Part shown: positions 1 through 9,100 of the stretch, piece by piece
Layout of the letters: each line of letters begins with the position of its first letter
Numbering within the stretch: the first letter of the stretch is position 1
From: CASQEL01 sp036655975
GTDB lineage: Bacteria > Desulfobacterota > Desulfovibrionia > Desulfovibrionales > Desulfovibrionaceae
Length of the DNA stretch: 28,858 bases
NCBI GenBank assembly: GCA_036655975.1
Contig: JAVVPD010000022.1
Location: 1 to 28,858, forward strand
Direction of reading: 5' to 3'
Made by a program: the position numbers and the translations under genes
Notes under the pieces: generated by a model
What the model saw: the letters and a program-made list of their open reading frames with translations, nothing else
What the model was told of the DNA's origin: nothing
The model's database searches: none

Positions 1-66
1 CAGCATGTCAAAGCATCTCAGTACAAAAAAGCGGTAGATAGCCTTCCTGATATATTTAAAACATGA
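1..66 (+). CDS. Possible 3' end of an upstream gene (partial)
   Basis: Frame 1 is open from the first base to a TGA at 64-66 and would encode 21 residues ending in DIFKT. It may be the C-terminus of a gene that begins outside the window, but 21 open codons are weak evidence. I do not recognise the sequence. The hairpin at 74-105 lies directly after the stop and could serve this gene as well as the tRNA on the other strand. Confidence 0.3.
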   Translation, partial: QHVKASQYKKAVDSLPDIFKT

Positions 67-105
67 ACAAAAAAAGCACTCACAGTTTTTCAACCGCAAG
101 TGCTT
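66..105 (-). terminator. Intrinsic terminator downstream of the tRNA
   Basis: On the minus strand, AAGCACT (complement of 99-105) pairs with AGTGCTT (complement of 74-80), and a run of seven T residues overlaps the base of the stem. It lies about 8 bases beyond the tRNA 3' end. The loop is long (18 nt), so stability is moderate. Confidence 0.65.
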
Positions 106-112
106 GATTTCA

Positions 113-188
113 TGGTGGGCCCACGAGGGTTTGAACCTCGGACAGACCGGTTATGAGCCGGTGGCTCTACCAACTGAGCTATAGGCCC
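113..188 (-). tRNA. tRNA with CAT anticodon (Met, or Ile2 read as lysidine)
   Basis: The minus strand folds as a complete 76-nt tRNA with encoded CCA. The acceptor arm GGGCCTA pairs with TGGGCCC. The D arm is GCTC-AGTTGGTA-GAGC, the anticodon stem is ACCGG/CCGGT with loop CTCATAA, and the T arm contains GGTTCAAACC. The anticodon CAT allows elongator Met or Ile2. The pairs C4-G69 and C5-G68 match the determinants by which E. coli TilS picks tRNA-Ile2 over tRNA-Met, which mildly favours Ile2, but I cannot decide from the sequence alone. The gene stands alone between its own promoter (201-228) and terminator (66-105). Confidence 0.95.
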
Positions 189-200
189 ATAAAAAAAACA

Positions 201-228
201 AATATACCGTCAAAGCGTGCCTTGTCAA
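201..228 (-). promoter_or_regulatory. Sigma-70-type promoter of the tRNA gene
   Basis: On the minus strand there is a perfect -35 TTGACA (complement of 223-228), a 16-nt spacer and a -10 TATATT (complement of 201-206). The expected start site is near 194, a few bases before the mature tRNA 5' end at 188. Confidence 0.75.
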
Positions 229-274
229 GCGTGGATAGCTAAAAAGGATGCCAAGGCCTGTATATTCTCGTTTG

Positions 275-1033
275 TCATATCCCCAGTGCTGTGCAGCACC
301 AAGAAAACCATTCGTATTGGTGGGATGGTACGGATTGACTCGGGGTGTGGGTAATGGTCCAGACGGGCACTTGTCGTTCTTCTTTGCTCACACCATTATG
401 ACTTTTATCAGCGTTCATGCCGTGGTCGCTGGTGATCACCACCTGATAGTCCGCTTGAAGCCAGAGGGGAAGGTACTGCGCCAGCAGCATGTCCGCAGCA
501 CGCACGGCATTGCGGTATTCCGCGCTATCAGCCCCAAAGCAATGGCCTGCGTAATCAATGCCCATGCTATGCACCAAGCTTAGATGGGGGGCGTAGTGGA
601 GGCGGAGGGCTTCGGCATCTAAAAACACATGGTCATCTGGGTAGGCATCATTATTATAGAACAGCCCGTAGGAAAGGGGCAGGGTGGGATTGACGGTCAG
701 GCGGGCGTGGGTATCCGTGGGGATGCCGTTGCACAGTTCGTTTATCCAGTGATAGGCCGCCGCTGCGGTAACCAAACCCGCTTGGTGCGCGGCATGGAAA
801 AATGTGGGAGCAGGGTGGGGCTGCCAGACCGTGTTGTGCACTATGCCCGACTGGTTGGGCAATATTCCTGTGAGTATACAATGGTATAGAGGGCGTGACA
901 GGGCGGGTAATTCGCAATATTGGGTAGTATAATGGGCCTTGCCCGCTGCCACGAGGGCAGAGAGGTAGCCCATGCATTCTTGTGCGGTGGCAGCGTTGCA
1001 GCCGTCCAGCAAAACGAAAATGAGTTTGGACAT
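275..1033 (-). CDS. Alkaline-phosphatase-fold phosphodiesterase/nucleotide pyrophosphatase family protein
   Basis: A 252-residue protein of the type I phosphodiesterase/nucleotide pyrophosphatase group in the alkaline phosphatase superfamily. These are two-metal phospho- or sulfo-ester hydrolases. Visible motifs are the N-terminal strand ending in metal ligand D10 (LLDG), a nucleophile region LSRPLY (S46 is the candidate nucleophile), the metal-binding D160-x-x-G-H164, the T-S-D203-H204-G segment, and H212. There is no signal peptide, so it is probably cytoplasmic. The substrate cannot be told. The start lies 3 bases after the stop of the deacetylase-like gene, so the two are almost surely co-transcribed and may act on the same glycan or phosphoester. 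It is short for the superfamily (many are above 350 aa), but the core motifs are complete. Confidence 0.8.
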   Translation of the reverse strand: MSKLIFVLLDGCNAATAQECMGYLSALVAAGKAHYTTQYCELPALSRPLYHCILTGILPNQSGIVHNTVWQPHPAPTFFHAAHQAGLVTAAAAYHWINELCNGIPTDTHARLTVNPTLPLSYGLFYNNDAYPDDHVFLDAEALRLHYAPHLSLVHSMGIDYAGHCFGADSAEYRNAVRAADMLLAQYLPLWLQADYQVVITSDHGMNADKSHNGVSKEERQVPVWTITHTPSQSVPSHQYEWFSWCCTALGI

Positions 1034-1036
1034 GTT

Positions 1037-2068
1037 CTACCAATCCCCAGTGGCTTGCGCGGGAGCATGGGGAAAGCTGGTGCTTATGGGGTCGCTTGCC
1101 AGAGAGGAAAGGCGTATCCCCTGCACGGTGTAGTGCTCACGCAGCCACATTAGATAGTCGCGTATTTTACATACTAAGGCATCGGCTGCGGCCTGANNNN
1201 NNNNNNNNNNNNNNNNNNNNNNGGGGAACATTGGGCGAAGCGCCTGCCAGCATTTCCGAGGAATGCCAGAACAGGCTGATAACCTTGCCGCCCCGTGCGA
1301 TATGTAGGCGCGTTGCCATACGCATGACTGCCGCATGGTGCCAGACAGGATTAGCGCTCATGGCACCAAAAAATTTATAGTAATCAATGAAGGAGGCCTG
1401 TTTTGCTCCGGGCAGGCTTTTACCCGCACGATACCACAGGCGTGGCAGGCCTGACAGCCAAGATATTTGGGTAATGGGTACTTCTAACAAGCGTGGCGTG
1501 GTGGATGCACAGATCCAGTAGGGATCAGCGGGGGCCAAAAAATGATCCGGCCCGTGGGGGAACATACGCAGCNNNNNNNNNNGTCCACCAGAATGCCTTC
1601 TTCGGCCAAGAGGGGGCGCACGCAGGCCTTCAGATCCCAACGGCCCATGCGGAAGGAGGTTAGGGGAGCGCCTTGGAAATCGTGACCTGCCCGCAACAGG
1701 GTACGCAAGCGCTGGCGCAGTAATTCTCTGTCCATGGTGTCGGAGCGTTCAGGCGCACCGCCGCTGCCCTGCGGTTGCGGAAAGGGTGGGGTGCTCCAGT
1801 GGTGCAAGTGTGCACCGATTTCTGCCCCGGCAACATCACGCATGTGGGCCAAGGTGTTGCAAGCCCGCGTATTGGTCAAAACCGTATACGCACACAGTAA
1901 GGTGAGAGGAAAGCCCAGTTCATGGGTGAAAGGCGTAAGTTTAGGTAAGAGAGCGACATTTTCCACGCCACAATTACGGCTTGCGTAGTGACCAGAAAAA
2001 AGCCCTTCTTCTTCCACGTCAAGACTGATAATAACGCGGATTGCTTGCTTTTGCGGATGCTTTTGCAT
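1037..2068 (-). CDS. Polysaccharide-deacetylase-like protein (interrupted by two assembly gaps)
   Basis: A NodB-like carbohydrate esterase family protein. The N-terminal part has the metal-site strand with SLDVEEEG, then GAEIGAHLHHW (the family's H-x-x-x-H region) and the RMGRWDL segment. The C-terminal part, after the first gap, contains the WHSSEM motif that usually carries the catalytic histidine. Reading stays open across 1573-1582 and 1197-1222 only if the frame changes at each run of N, so I treat this as one gene with unsequenced bases rather than a pseudogene. It probably deacetylates or hydrolyses an N-acetyl sugar polymer. I see no signal peptide and no convincing ribosome binding site before the ATG at 2068, so the start is uncertain. 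It forms an operon with the phosphodiesterase gene at 275-1033. Confidence 0.75.
1197..1222. other. Run of 26 N (assembly gap)
   Basis: Twenty-six undetermined bases near the 3' end of the deacetylase-like gene. The coding frame differs on the two sides, so the true gap length is not 26 modulo 3. Confidence 0.95.
1573..1582. other. Run of 10 N (assembly gap)
   Basis: Ten undetermined bases in the middle of the deacetylase-like gene, just after the segment EEGILVD. The frame changes across it, so ten is a placeholder length. Confidence 0.95.
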
Positions 2069-2232
2069 AAATTATTATCTGCTATCATGATCCAAGCGTG
2101 AAGCTTGTCATCTGCCAGCTGTTAAGAATGTTTTAGTTGTCGGAATGGTAGCAATTGTATCATCATTAGGCAATGGTAGTCTGTCCAACGCTTTTTTACG
2201 CCTTTGTCTCACCCCTTACCCAAGGATTATGC

Positions 2233-3744
2233 ATGCCCGGACTTATTGTTTTTGCCAGCGGTGCTTTGTTGATGGTTTTAGAAATGGTGGGCGCACGGGT
2301 TATGGCCCCACATCTTGGTACTTCCGTGATTGTGTGGACAAGCCTTATCGGTGTGGTGTTGGCCTGTTTGGCTTGCGGGGCTTGTATAGGGGGGAGGCTG
2401 GCGGATAAAAAACTTTCGCGTAAGACGCTGGCAGCCATTCTGAGCGGGGCGGGGTTCGGGTGCGGAATAACGGCGCTGGTGCACCCCCTGGTAGGCGCGG
2501 CGGTAAGCTCCGCCATTCCAAATATTTATCTTGCGGCTGTGGTGGCGGCGGTGTGCATTTTTGCCCTGCCCGCTACTTTGTTCGGTATGGTCTCGCCCTA
2601 TGTTATCCGCTTGAGTCTGGCAAGCCTTGCGACCTCTGGTTCTACAGTGGGCTATTTGTATGCTTTGTCCACGGCGGGCAGTATTGTGGGCACTTTTTTG
2701 GGCGGCTTTGTGCTGATTTCGTGGTTTTCCAGTACCCAAATTTTGTTGGCAACGGGGGGGGCTATGCTGCTACTCTCGTTGATAAGCTGCTGGCAATTGC
2801 CGGCATTGCGGGTGGCATTGTTGTTGTTTTTTCCTGTGGCGGCATGGGGCAACGCTTCGTATACCACGTGGCTTGTGGCCCAAGGTACGCTGCCTCCGGT
2901 GGAAACGCCGTATAATTCGATTCGCATCATGGAAGCCCATACTCCAGAAAAACGCTTAGTACGGGTAATGGCGACTGATCCGGGCTATATGCAGTCGGGC
3001 ATGTATGTGGATACTCCTTCCGCATTATATTTTGAATATACTCGCTATTATTCGCTGGGTACGGTGCTGTTTCCCCACGCCACCAAGGTATTGATGTTGG
3101 GCGGGGGGGGCTATTCGGTGCCCAAATGGCTTTTGGCAGGGCACGGCGGGCTGAACAGTCAGAAACTTACCGTGGACGTGGTAGAGCTTGATCCCGGTAT
3201 GACCAAGGTGGCCCGCACCTATTTTGCCCTGCCCGATGATCCTCGCTTGACGGTATTCCATGACGATGCCCGCCGTTTTGTGAATGCCAATACGCAGATG
3301 TATGATTTGGTTTTTGTGGACGTATTTAATTCACATTATTCCGTGCCCTTTCATGTGGGCACGGTGGAGGCGGCCAAGGCCATGCGCCGGGCTGTGGCTC
3401 CCCACGGGGCCTTGTTGATGAATGTTATTTCCGCTGTGGAAGGCCCGGACGGGGAATTATTTCGCGCTATTTACGGCGCTCTGGGTGAGGCTTTTGCAGA
3501 AATTCATGTGTTTGCCGTGTCCGATCAAAAAAATTTACGCCGAGTACAAAATCTCATGATTCTTGCCTTACCCGAAAAGAATCCGTCCCTGCGGGCCATG
3601 CTTGAAGGCGCGCGCACGCATTTGTCCCCGCCCATTCAAGGCATGTTGGCAACGCGGATTACCAGCCCCATGCCCACGGGCACCCTGCCTTTGCGAGACG
3701 ACTTTGCCCCTGTGGAACGCTACGCACAGGCATTGCTGAAATAA
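2233..3744 (+). CDS. Membrane-bound spermidine-synthase-like protein
   Basis: A 503-residue protein with an N-terminal block of about seven hydrophobic helices (residues 1-220) and a C-terminal Rossmann methyltransferase-like domain of the spermidine synthase family. The C-terminal domain shows VLMLGGGGYSVPKW (cofactor loop), VDVVELDPGM (acidic strand end), FHDDARRF and YDLVFVDVFN. Proteins of this fused-membrane type are widespread, and polyamine synthesis is not proven for most of them. I chose ATG 2233 because AAGGA sits 6 bases upstream and the protein then begins directly with the first membrane helix. An in-frame ATG at 2173 would add 20 residues but has no good binding site. It is transcribed divergently from the deacetylase-like gene. 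A weak hairpin follows. Confidence 0.85.
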   Translation: MPGLIVFASGALLMVLEMVGARVMAPHLGTSVIVWTSLIGVVLACLACGACIGGRLADKKLSRKTLAAILSGAGFGCGITALVHPLVGAAVSSAIPNIYLAAVVAAVCIFALPATLFGMVSPYVIRLSLASLATSGSTVGYLYALSTAGSIVGTFLGGFVLISWFSSTQILLATGGAMLLLSLISCWQLPALRVALLLFFPVAAWGNASYTTWLVAQGTLPPVETPYNSIRIMEAHTPEKRLVRVMATDPGYMQSGMYVDTPSALYFEYTRYYSLGTVLFPHATKVLMLGGGGYSVPKWLLAGHGGLNSQKLTVDVVELDPGMTKVARTYFALPDDPRLTVFHDDARRFVNANTQMYDLVFVDVFNSHYSVPFHVGTVEAAKAMRRAVAPHGALLMNVISAVEGPDGELFRAIYGALGEAFAEIHVFAVSDQKNLRRVQNLMILALPEKNPSLRAMLEGARTHLSPPIQGMLATRITSPMPTGTLPLRDDFAPVERYAQALLK

Positions 3745-3748
3745 GTGC

Positions 3749-3783
3749 GGCGCGTTCTCTTGCGATTATCCGCAAAGCGCGCT
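3749..3783 (+). terminator. Weak hairpin after the spermidine-synthase-like gene
   Basis: GCGCG (3750-3754) and TTGCG (3760-3764) pair with CGCAA (3771-3775) and CGCGC (3778-3782) around a small internal loop. It is followed by TAAAATTT rather than a clean T tract, so termination is only possible. Confidence 0.35.
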
Positions 3784-3884
3784 AAAATTTAGTACAGAAT
3801 ATGTGTGATATCTGTAAATGGGCTACTTTGATATATTTTCATCATGTTTACCAGCGTATTTTTATAACGCTTTAAGGGGGAACT

Positions 3885-4118
3885 ATGGAATCGAATATCA
3901 TCAGCCCACCCGACCCCTATGAAACTGTCTTGGGTGATATTGGAAGGCGGCGGGCAGCGGGAGTGAAACTTTCCATGGTGGAAGAAAATATGGCTATGGT
4001 AGCCACCGGTGTTGTGAGCACCAAACAATACGGCCCCAGCATACGAGAGGCAGAACCCTTGAATATTGATACGCTTCCTGAAAACGTGAAAGGGGTTCTT
4101 GCTAGCTACGCTGTATAA
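3885..4118 (+). CDS. Small protein of unknown function (77 aa)
   Basis: I do not recognise this 77-residue protein. It is soluble, slightly acidic, rich in short polar stretches, has no cysteine, and shows no signal peptide or membrane helix. It is supported as a real gene by a strong AAGGGGG ribosome binding site about 7 bases before the ATG at 3885 and by a strong intrinsic terminator (4140-4168) 22 bases after its stop. It is therefore probably a single-gene transcript. Nothing in the sequence gives a function. Confidence 0.65.
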   Translation: MESNIISPPDPYETVLGDIGRRRAAGVKLSMVEENMAMVATGVVSTKQYGPSIREAEPLNIDTLPENVKGVLASYAV

Positions 4119-4139
4119 AAAATGTCCACAGCTCTTATG

Positions 4140-4168
4140 CCCCTGCAAAGCGTTTTGCAGGGGTTTTT
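4140..4168 (+). terminator. Strong intrinsic terminator
   Basis: A perfect 10-bp stem CCCCTGCAAA (4140-4149) and TTTGCAGGGG (4154-4163) with loop GCGT, followed by five T residues. It ends the small gene at 3885-4118. Confidence 0.9.
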
Positions 4169-4191
4169 AACATTTTGCACAAAGGTACATA

Positions 4192-4491
4192 ATGAGCACT
4201 ACTATTGAAGAACTCACCGTCAACTATGAAGAAAACGGTCAAGTTGTCGTGAAGGAAATTGATAAGGCTGTGTTGAGCAAAGGCGCGTGGACCACTATTT
4301 TATTCCGCTTTCAGGAGTGGAAGAGTGACGCTGATGCCTACGGCCCTGACAAATACGTGATTCGCCGCTATAAAAAATCGGGCGGTGAATACCGGATGCA
4401 GTCAAAATTTACTATTTCCAGCCCTGACCAAGCCAAAAAGATTATTGATACCCTGAATGGCTGGCTGACGGAACTTCCTGAAGAGGCCTAG
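4192..4491 (+). CDS. Conserved-type small hypothetical protein (99 aa)
   Basis: A 99-residue soluble, charged protein with alternating beta-like segments. Features are VVVKEIDKAVLSKGAWTTI, an aromatic-rich middle with YGPDKYVIRRYKKSGGEY, and a C-terminal helix around AKKIIDTLNGWL. I believe similar proteins occur as hypotheticals in Desulfovibrio-like genomes, but this is memory and not a search. There are no catalytic motifs or membrane helices. It starts 24 bases after a terminator, so it needs its own promoter or reads through. A hairpin shared with the convergent EVE gene follows. Function unknown. Confidence 0.7.
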   Translation: MSTTIEELTVNYEENGQVVVKEIDKAVLSKGAWTTILFRFQEWKSDADAYGPDKYVIRRYKKSGGEYRMQSKFTISSPDQAKKIIDTLNGWLTELPEEA

Positions 4492-4526
4492 AATAATACG
4501 TATTGCACAGCTTAGTTGTGTACTCT

Positions 4527-4561
4527 ATGCGCCTGAAAACACATATGGTTTGCAGGCGCAT
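4527..4561. terminator. Hairpin between convergent genes (possible bidirectional terminator)
   Basis: A perfect 9-bp stem ATGCGCCTG (4527-4535) and CAGGCGCAT (4553-4561), with further AAAC/GTTT pairing inside the loop. It lies between the stops of the genes at 4192-4491 and 4565-5035. Flanking sequence is AT-rich but lacks a long T run on either strand. Confidence 0.55.
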
Positions 4562-4564
4562 ATA

Positions 4565-5035
4565 TTATACGGCTAAAGAATCGGCTAAGTGTGTAATATA
4601 GATAAATTCCTGTTCACGCACTGGCATAACAGACAAACGGCAGCCGAGTTTCAGCAGCTCCATGCCCGCAAGTTCTGGGCATTCGCGCAGCAGGGGGCGC
4701 GGCACGCTGGGTTTGAACACGCGCACGAGACGTACATCAACCATAAACCAACGGGGATTTTCTGGGCTGGCAGCGGGGTCAAAGTGCTCATTGCGCGAAT
4801 CTTGCGCGGTGTGATCGGGGTAGGATTCGCGGCAAATTTCTACAATGCCTGCAATTTCGGGATGTTTTCCACTGTGGTAGAACAGGCCTAGATCCCCCAG
4901 CTTCATGTGGTCGCGCATAAAATTACGGGCCTGATAGTTACGCACCCCGTCCCAAGAACTGCGCTGATCGGGCGAATGTTGCAAATCGTAGACGGAAAAA
5001 CACTCGGTTTCACTTTTAAAGAGCCAATAGTTCAT
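4565..5035 (-). CDS. EVE domain protein
   Basis: A 156-residue single-domain protein of the EVE family, a PUA/YTH-like fold thought to bind modified bases in DNA or RNA. It has the diagnostic N-terminal YWLFKSE, the W-D-G-V-R-N-Y-Q-A-R-N-F segment, the GLFYHSG strand and WFMVDVRLV, and it is about full length for a stand-alone EVE protein. AAGGA lies about 6 bases before the ATG at 5035. It starts 14 bases after the stop of the DeoR-family gene on the same strand, so the two are probably co-transcribed. Stand-alone EVE proteins are often encoded near nucleic-acid or defence genes, but nothing of that kind is visible here. Confidence 0.88.
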   Translation of the reverse strand: MNYWLFKSETECFSVYDLQHSPDQRSSWDGVRNYQARNFMRDHMKLGDLGLFYHSGKHPEIAGIVEICRESYPDHTAQDSRNEHFDPAASPENPRWFMVDVRLVRVFKPSVPRPLLRECPELAGMELLKLGCRLSVMPVREQEFIYITHLADSLAV

Positions 5036-5049
5036 GTCTATTCCTTATG

Positions 5050-5809
5050 CTATGCTAAATAGAGTTCAACTCCAGAATCTACAATTAATTGTGTCCAGTC
5101 GGGGGCCAAGGGGGCGTTGGAAAAAATTGCGGCTATATCAGTGATAGAGGCTACGCGCACCATGGCGGGCCTGCCGAATTTTGAATTATCCGTCACTAAA
5201 AACACCCGCCGTGAGCACGCAATAATGGTGCGGGCTACGGAAACCTCACGGTAGTCAAAGTCCAGCAAATTTCCGGCGGCGTCAATGCCGGATATGCCTA
5301 TAATACCATAATCAACGCGGAATTCATTAATAAATTTTTCAGCATTGCTGCCCATTATCCCGTGGTCGTGGTGGCGCACGGTGCCTCCGGCAATGACAAT
5401 ATCAAAGGTGGTATTGCGTGCACAGATTAGGGCAACATTCAAATTATTGGTGAGGATGCGTAAGTTTTTGTGCATCAGCAAGGCATGGGCTACCTCTTCG
5501 GTGGTGGTGCCAATATTGATGCACANNNNNNNNNNCGGGAATATGTTCGGATACGAGGGTGGCAATGTTGCGTTTTTCGGGAAGATAGAGTTTTTTGCGT
5601 TGTTCGTATAAAATATTTTGGGTGCTCAGGGGCATGCCTACGCCCCCGTGAAAGCGCTGCACTTTGCCTGCGGCAGCCAAAATGTTTATATCTTTACGGA
5701 TAGTTTGCGGCGTGACAAAAAAATGCTGGACAAGCTCTTCAATCGTCGCATAACCACGGAGGTTGAGCATCTCCAGAAGGGCTTTGTGCCGCGCGAGTGC
5801 TTTGGTCAT
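5050..5809 (-). CDS. DeoR-family transcriptional repressor (one assembly gap)
   Basis: A DeoR/GlpR-type regulator. It has an N-terminal winged helix-turn-helix (residues 1-60: HKALLEMLN, then VTPQTIRKDINIL, ending with the family hallmark RFHGGV). The C-terminal sugar-phosphate sensor domain shows NIGTTTEEVA, LTNNLNVA, a GGTVR strand, the G-x-x-G-I-D turn and LVTDNSKFG. The ten N at 5526-5535 fall between the two domains and shift the frame, so a few codons are missing in the assembly. I chose ATG 5809 because the HTH starts immediately after it and GAGGA lies 11 bases upstream; longer starts would add an unrelated tail. It probably autoregulates through the inverted repeat at 5921-5958. Effector unknown. 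Confidence 0.85.
5526..5535. other. Run of 10 N (assembly gap)
   Basis: Ten undetermined bases inside the DeoR-family gene, just before the sensor motif NIGTTTEE. The frame differs on the two sides. Confidence 0.95.
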
Positions 5810-5920
5810 AACAATAAATTTCCTCGCTGGAAGTTGTATGGCTCCTTCACAGTTACTGACAAGTGGCAATTTTTGCAAGGCGTTTTCAGCATTCCGCTGT
5901 CCGCATGCTGCGTAAAAATA

Positions 5921-5958
5921 ATTTTCGTTTCCGCATATTTTCTTTTCCAAACGAAAAT
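5921..5958. promoter_or_regulatory. Inverted repeat, likely DeoR-family operator
   Basis: ATTTTCGTTT (5921-5930) and AAACGAAAAT (5949-5958) are perfect 10-bp inverted copies separated by 18 bases. TTTCGTTT-like half-sites are common among DeoR-family operators. The site lies about 110 bases upstream of the repressor start and directly before a plus-strand promoter (5962-5991), so one bound repressor could control both directions. Confidence 0.6.
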
Positions 5959-5961
5959 ATA

Positions 5962-5991
5962 TTGACGCGTATCAGGGGAAATTGGTAGATT
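5962..5991 (+). promoter_or_regulatory. Sigma-70-type promoter for the 6106-9204 gene
   Basis: TTGACG (5962-5967), an 18-nt spacer and TAGATT (5986-5991) give a plausible promoter with a start site near 5998. It abuts the inverted repeat at 5921-5958, so it is likely under control of the adjacent DeoR-family protein. Confidence 0.5.
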
Positions 5992-6105
5992 TTTTAAAAG
6001 AATAATTTGTCATGTCAGACGCGCTCGCGCTGTTAAAATGGTCACTGACACTATGTGTTTATCATGATGTAATCCGTTAGAAGGTTGAAGGAAACAGGAA
6101 CAAGC

Positions 6106-9100
6106 ATGCGCGCTACAAGGCTTTATTTTGATAAGCAAGACAGGGATATGTTGCAAATGATTAATGCAACACTGGTTCTGTCGCTTGAGCGTAACACGCA
6201 GCAAGGTGTAGGAACTACTAAAGAACGCTTGTTTGACGCGAACTTACACCCCCATGGCATTAAAGATCTGGTTATTTCACAGGAATTTCGTGTTGCGTAC
6301 GCTGTTATAAACCTGCTGACAAACCTTGAAGCCGGACAGGCCGCTGACCGTATTTTAGCCCTGCAAGCCTTGTATGATGAGGTGCTTACCAGTGCACAGA
6401 CTTTATTGCGGCGGAATACCGCACGGGTGTTGCTGCAAATCATGAAAGACCTGGTGCGGGCTAAGGGCAATGAATTTGAACAATTGAAGCTGGCCCATGA
6501 TTTTCGCAAGGCTACCAGTGGTACACCGCGCATTGTGCGTAAAATGCTGGCCCGGTATCACCTGCCCGAAATGCCCGAAGACTGGAGCCAACTCGCCTTT
6601 GATGACCATGTGCACGATGCCAATACCAAGGGCCGCAAAACGCCTACGCATCTGATTATGGACGCATGGATTAAAGGTATCCGCTTTTTGACCGTTGTGT
6701 ACTATTGCGCCATTGACCATGCCGCTGCCAAGGAAATTATTGATGCCGCCACAATTATGGGCATAACGGTGCGTATTGGTATAGAATTTCGCACGCCATT
6801 TCGGGGGCATTATGTGAGCGTGATCTGGATTCCACGCGGATTTTCCGACTCCGAGGATTTTTTGGATTTTTTGTCCGATCCCAAGGTCGTCACTTTGATG
6901 AACAGGGGCCGTGAAGGCTCACGCTGGATGGAGCGGCAGATCTTCCACGCGCTCAACTATTGGAATACGCATGACCGTTTGCTGGTGGAAGAGCAATGGG
7001 ATTGCCATATTCCAGAACTTTCTGACGAAGAATTTACGGCCTTTGTGGGTACAGGCTCACCCTCCATGGTGCATTTGGCCGAATGTCTGCACCGGCATGT
7101 GCTGCCCGCGCTTACAGAGCGCGGGGCCATGCTGCGCCAGCACCTTGAAAACGCCGCAGGGATTGAGAGTGAAAGCCTTGTGGCTATGCGCGCGGAATTG
7201 GACGCACTGAACGCCTTTGGCTATGAAAATATTATTGAAACATGGTTAAACCCTAGCAATAATCCTGTGTTGGCGGCTTCGCACCTCACGGTCACCCAAG
7301 ATGACCGGCCAGAGATCCTGTCCATGGAACCGGGCGTATTGGTTTCGTGGTTGATGAATTTGCATTCCGGCTATCGCATTGCGCTAAATTTGGCTAATTT
7401 GAACGCTATCGACGTGCTGGAATTGCTCTGGGACTGTCAAGGCGGCATTACCCACCTAGAAATATTCAATATAAAAGATTGGCACGAAGGACGCTTATCG
7501 AATATTGCGAGCATTAACGAATTACAGCGCGTGCTCAACGAAGGGCGCGGCCCGCGCATTAAGCAATTGGTGCGTCACATGATCCGCGATATGCGGGCTA
7601 ATCCTGACGAACACGCGCGGGTGGAAAAATTTCAAGTTATTCTGCGTAATGTACCAATTTTATGGGAATCATACAAAATTTCCCCGCTGAAAAGCCGTCT
7701 TGGTTCTGATTCTGCCAGCCGCACCTGCCGCAATTACGGTATGGGGCTTGTTTTTTCCGCCACCTTGCCGCCACGGGCGCAACGCTTTTTAGCGCAGGAT
7801 CACGCGCACGATACCAAAATACCTTTGCAAATGCGCCTTGAAGAGCACATTACCTATGTGCGCTCGGAAACCCCGCGCTGGGGTGAGTGGCTGAGTTCGT
7901 TTTTGTGCAAATTGCCCGGCTGCCGTCATGTGGGCTGCGATTTTAAGCACGAATGGATTGCCGTAAGTGATAGCGCCCGTTTTTGTAAACAGGGCAATTT
8001 GACCAATCTTGGCGGCTTGAGTGTGCAGCGTGACAACGGTTTGCTGGATAAGCCGCTGAAAGAACAAGAGGCGGAAAAAAAGCACCCGGGCATGAACTAT
8101 TTGAGCACCACTACCACCAACGCGCTGAAGGTGCTTGTGGGTCTTGTGCCTTCTGTTTATTCGTTTTGGTATACGCAAGAATGGTGGTTTTTGGCTTGGT
8201 TCGGCACTCTTATTTGGTTTGCCATTACTGGGGTTCGGAATGTGCTGCAAATGGTGCTGGCTGGGCAGGGTTTGAGGCATTCGAGCTTGTTGCGCTGGAA
8301 AGATCATGTGCACTTCAGTCGCTTGTGCGATTCACTAATGTATACGGGCATTTCTGTGCTACTGTTAGAAGTGGTCGTGCGGGTGCTCTTTTTAGAAAAT
8401 ACTCTCGATATTAATGTGCGGGATAATCCCTTACTGGTGTTCACTGTCCTTAATGTGGTGAACGGCTTTTATATCTGCGCGCACAATGTATATCGGGGCT
8501 TTCCCCGTGAAGCTGCCATTGGTAATCTGTTTCGGAGCGCTATTGCTATCCCCGTGTCGTCTCTTTGTAACATGCTGCTGGCACAGTTGTTATTGCTGTG
8601 CGGGCTTGCTGATCCTTTGAGTATTCTGGTGCCCAGTGCTGCCATTGTGTCTAAATTTGCTTCGGACGTGGTGGCGGCTGTTATTGAAGGCTATGCCGAC
8701 AGTCAGAACAATCTTCGTATGCGTCGTTGGGATTATCGGTCAAAATTAAAAAGGGTTTTTGAGTGCTACACGCGTCTGGAGCTGTTGTATCCCGAAGAAG
8801 ACGTGTTGATCAAATTGGCGCGCCCTCAAGGTCTTGGTAAACGCTTAAATGCAGAGGCGCAACAGCTTGAACAAGCTCTGATTATTAATGCGCTTGACTT
8901 GATGTATTTTTGGTTTTACCAACCCCGAGCACAGGACGCTTTTGCCACTATTTTGCGTCAGATGCCGCAAGCAGATCGGACCGTTTTTGCCCGCTCGCAA
9001 TTAGTGCTGGTGCGTGAAAAAGAAATAAGCCTGCTGTTTGTGAACGATCTTGTGGGCCGCAGTTTTTCACGTCCCTTGGCTTTTTATCTGGGGCGGCGGC

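Noticed and set aside
248..889. Plus-strand frames opposite the phosphodiesterase gene
   Set aside because: They lie antisense to a gene with clear family motifs and look like shadow frames of low-complexity composition.
2278..2739. Minus-strand frame of about 150 codons opposite the spermidine-synthase-like gene
   Set aside because: No recognisable domain, unusual composition rich in Gln, His and Arg, and fully covered by a well-supported gene.
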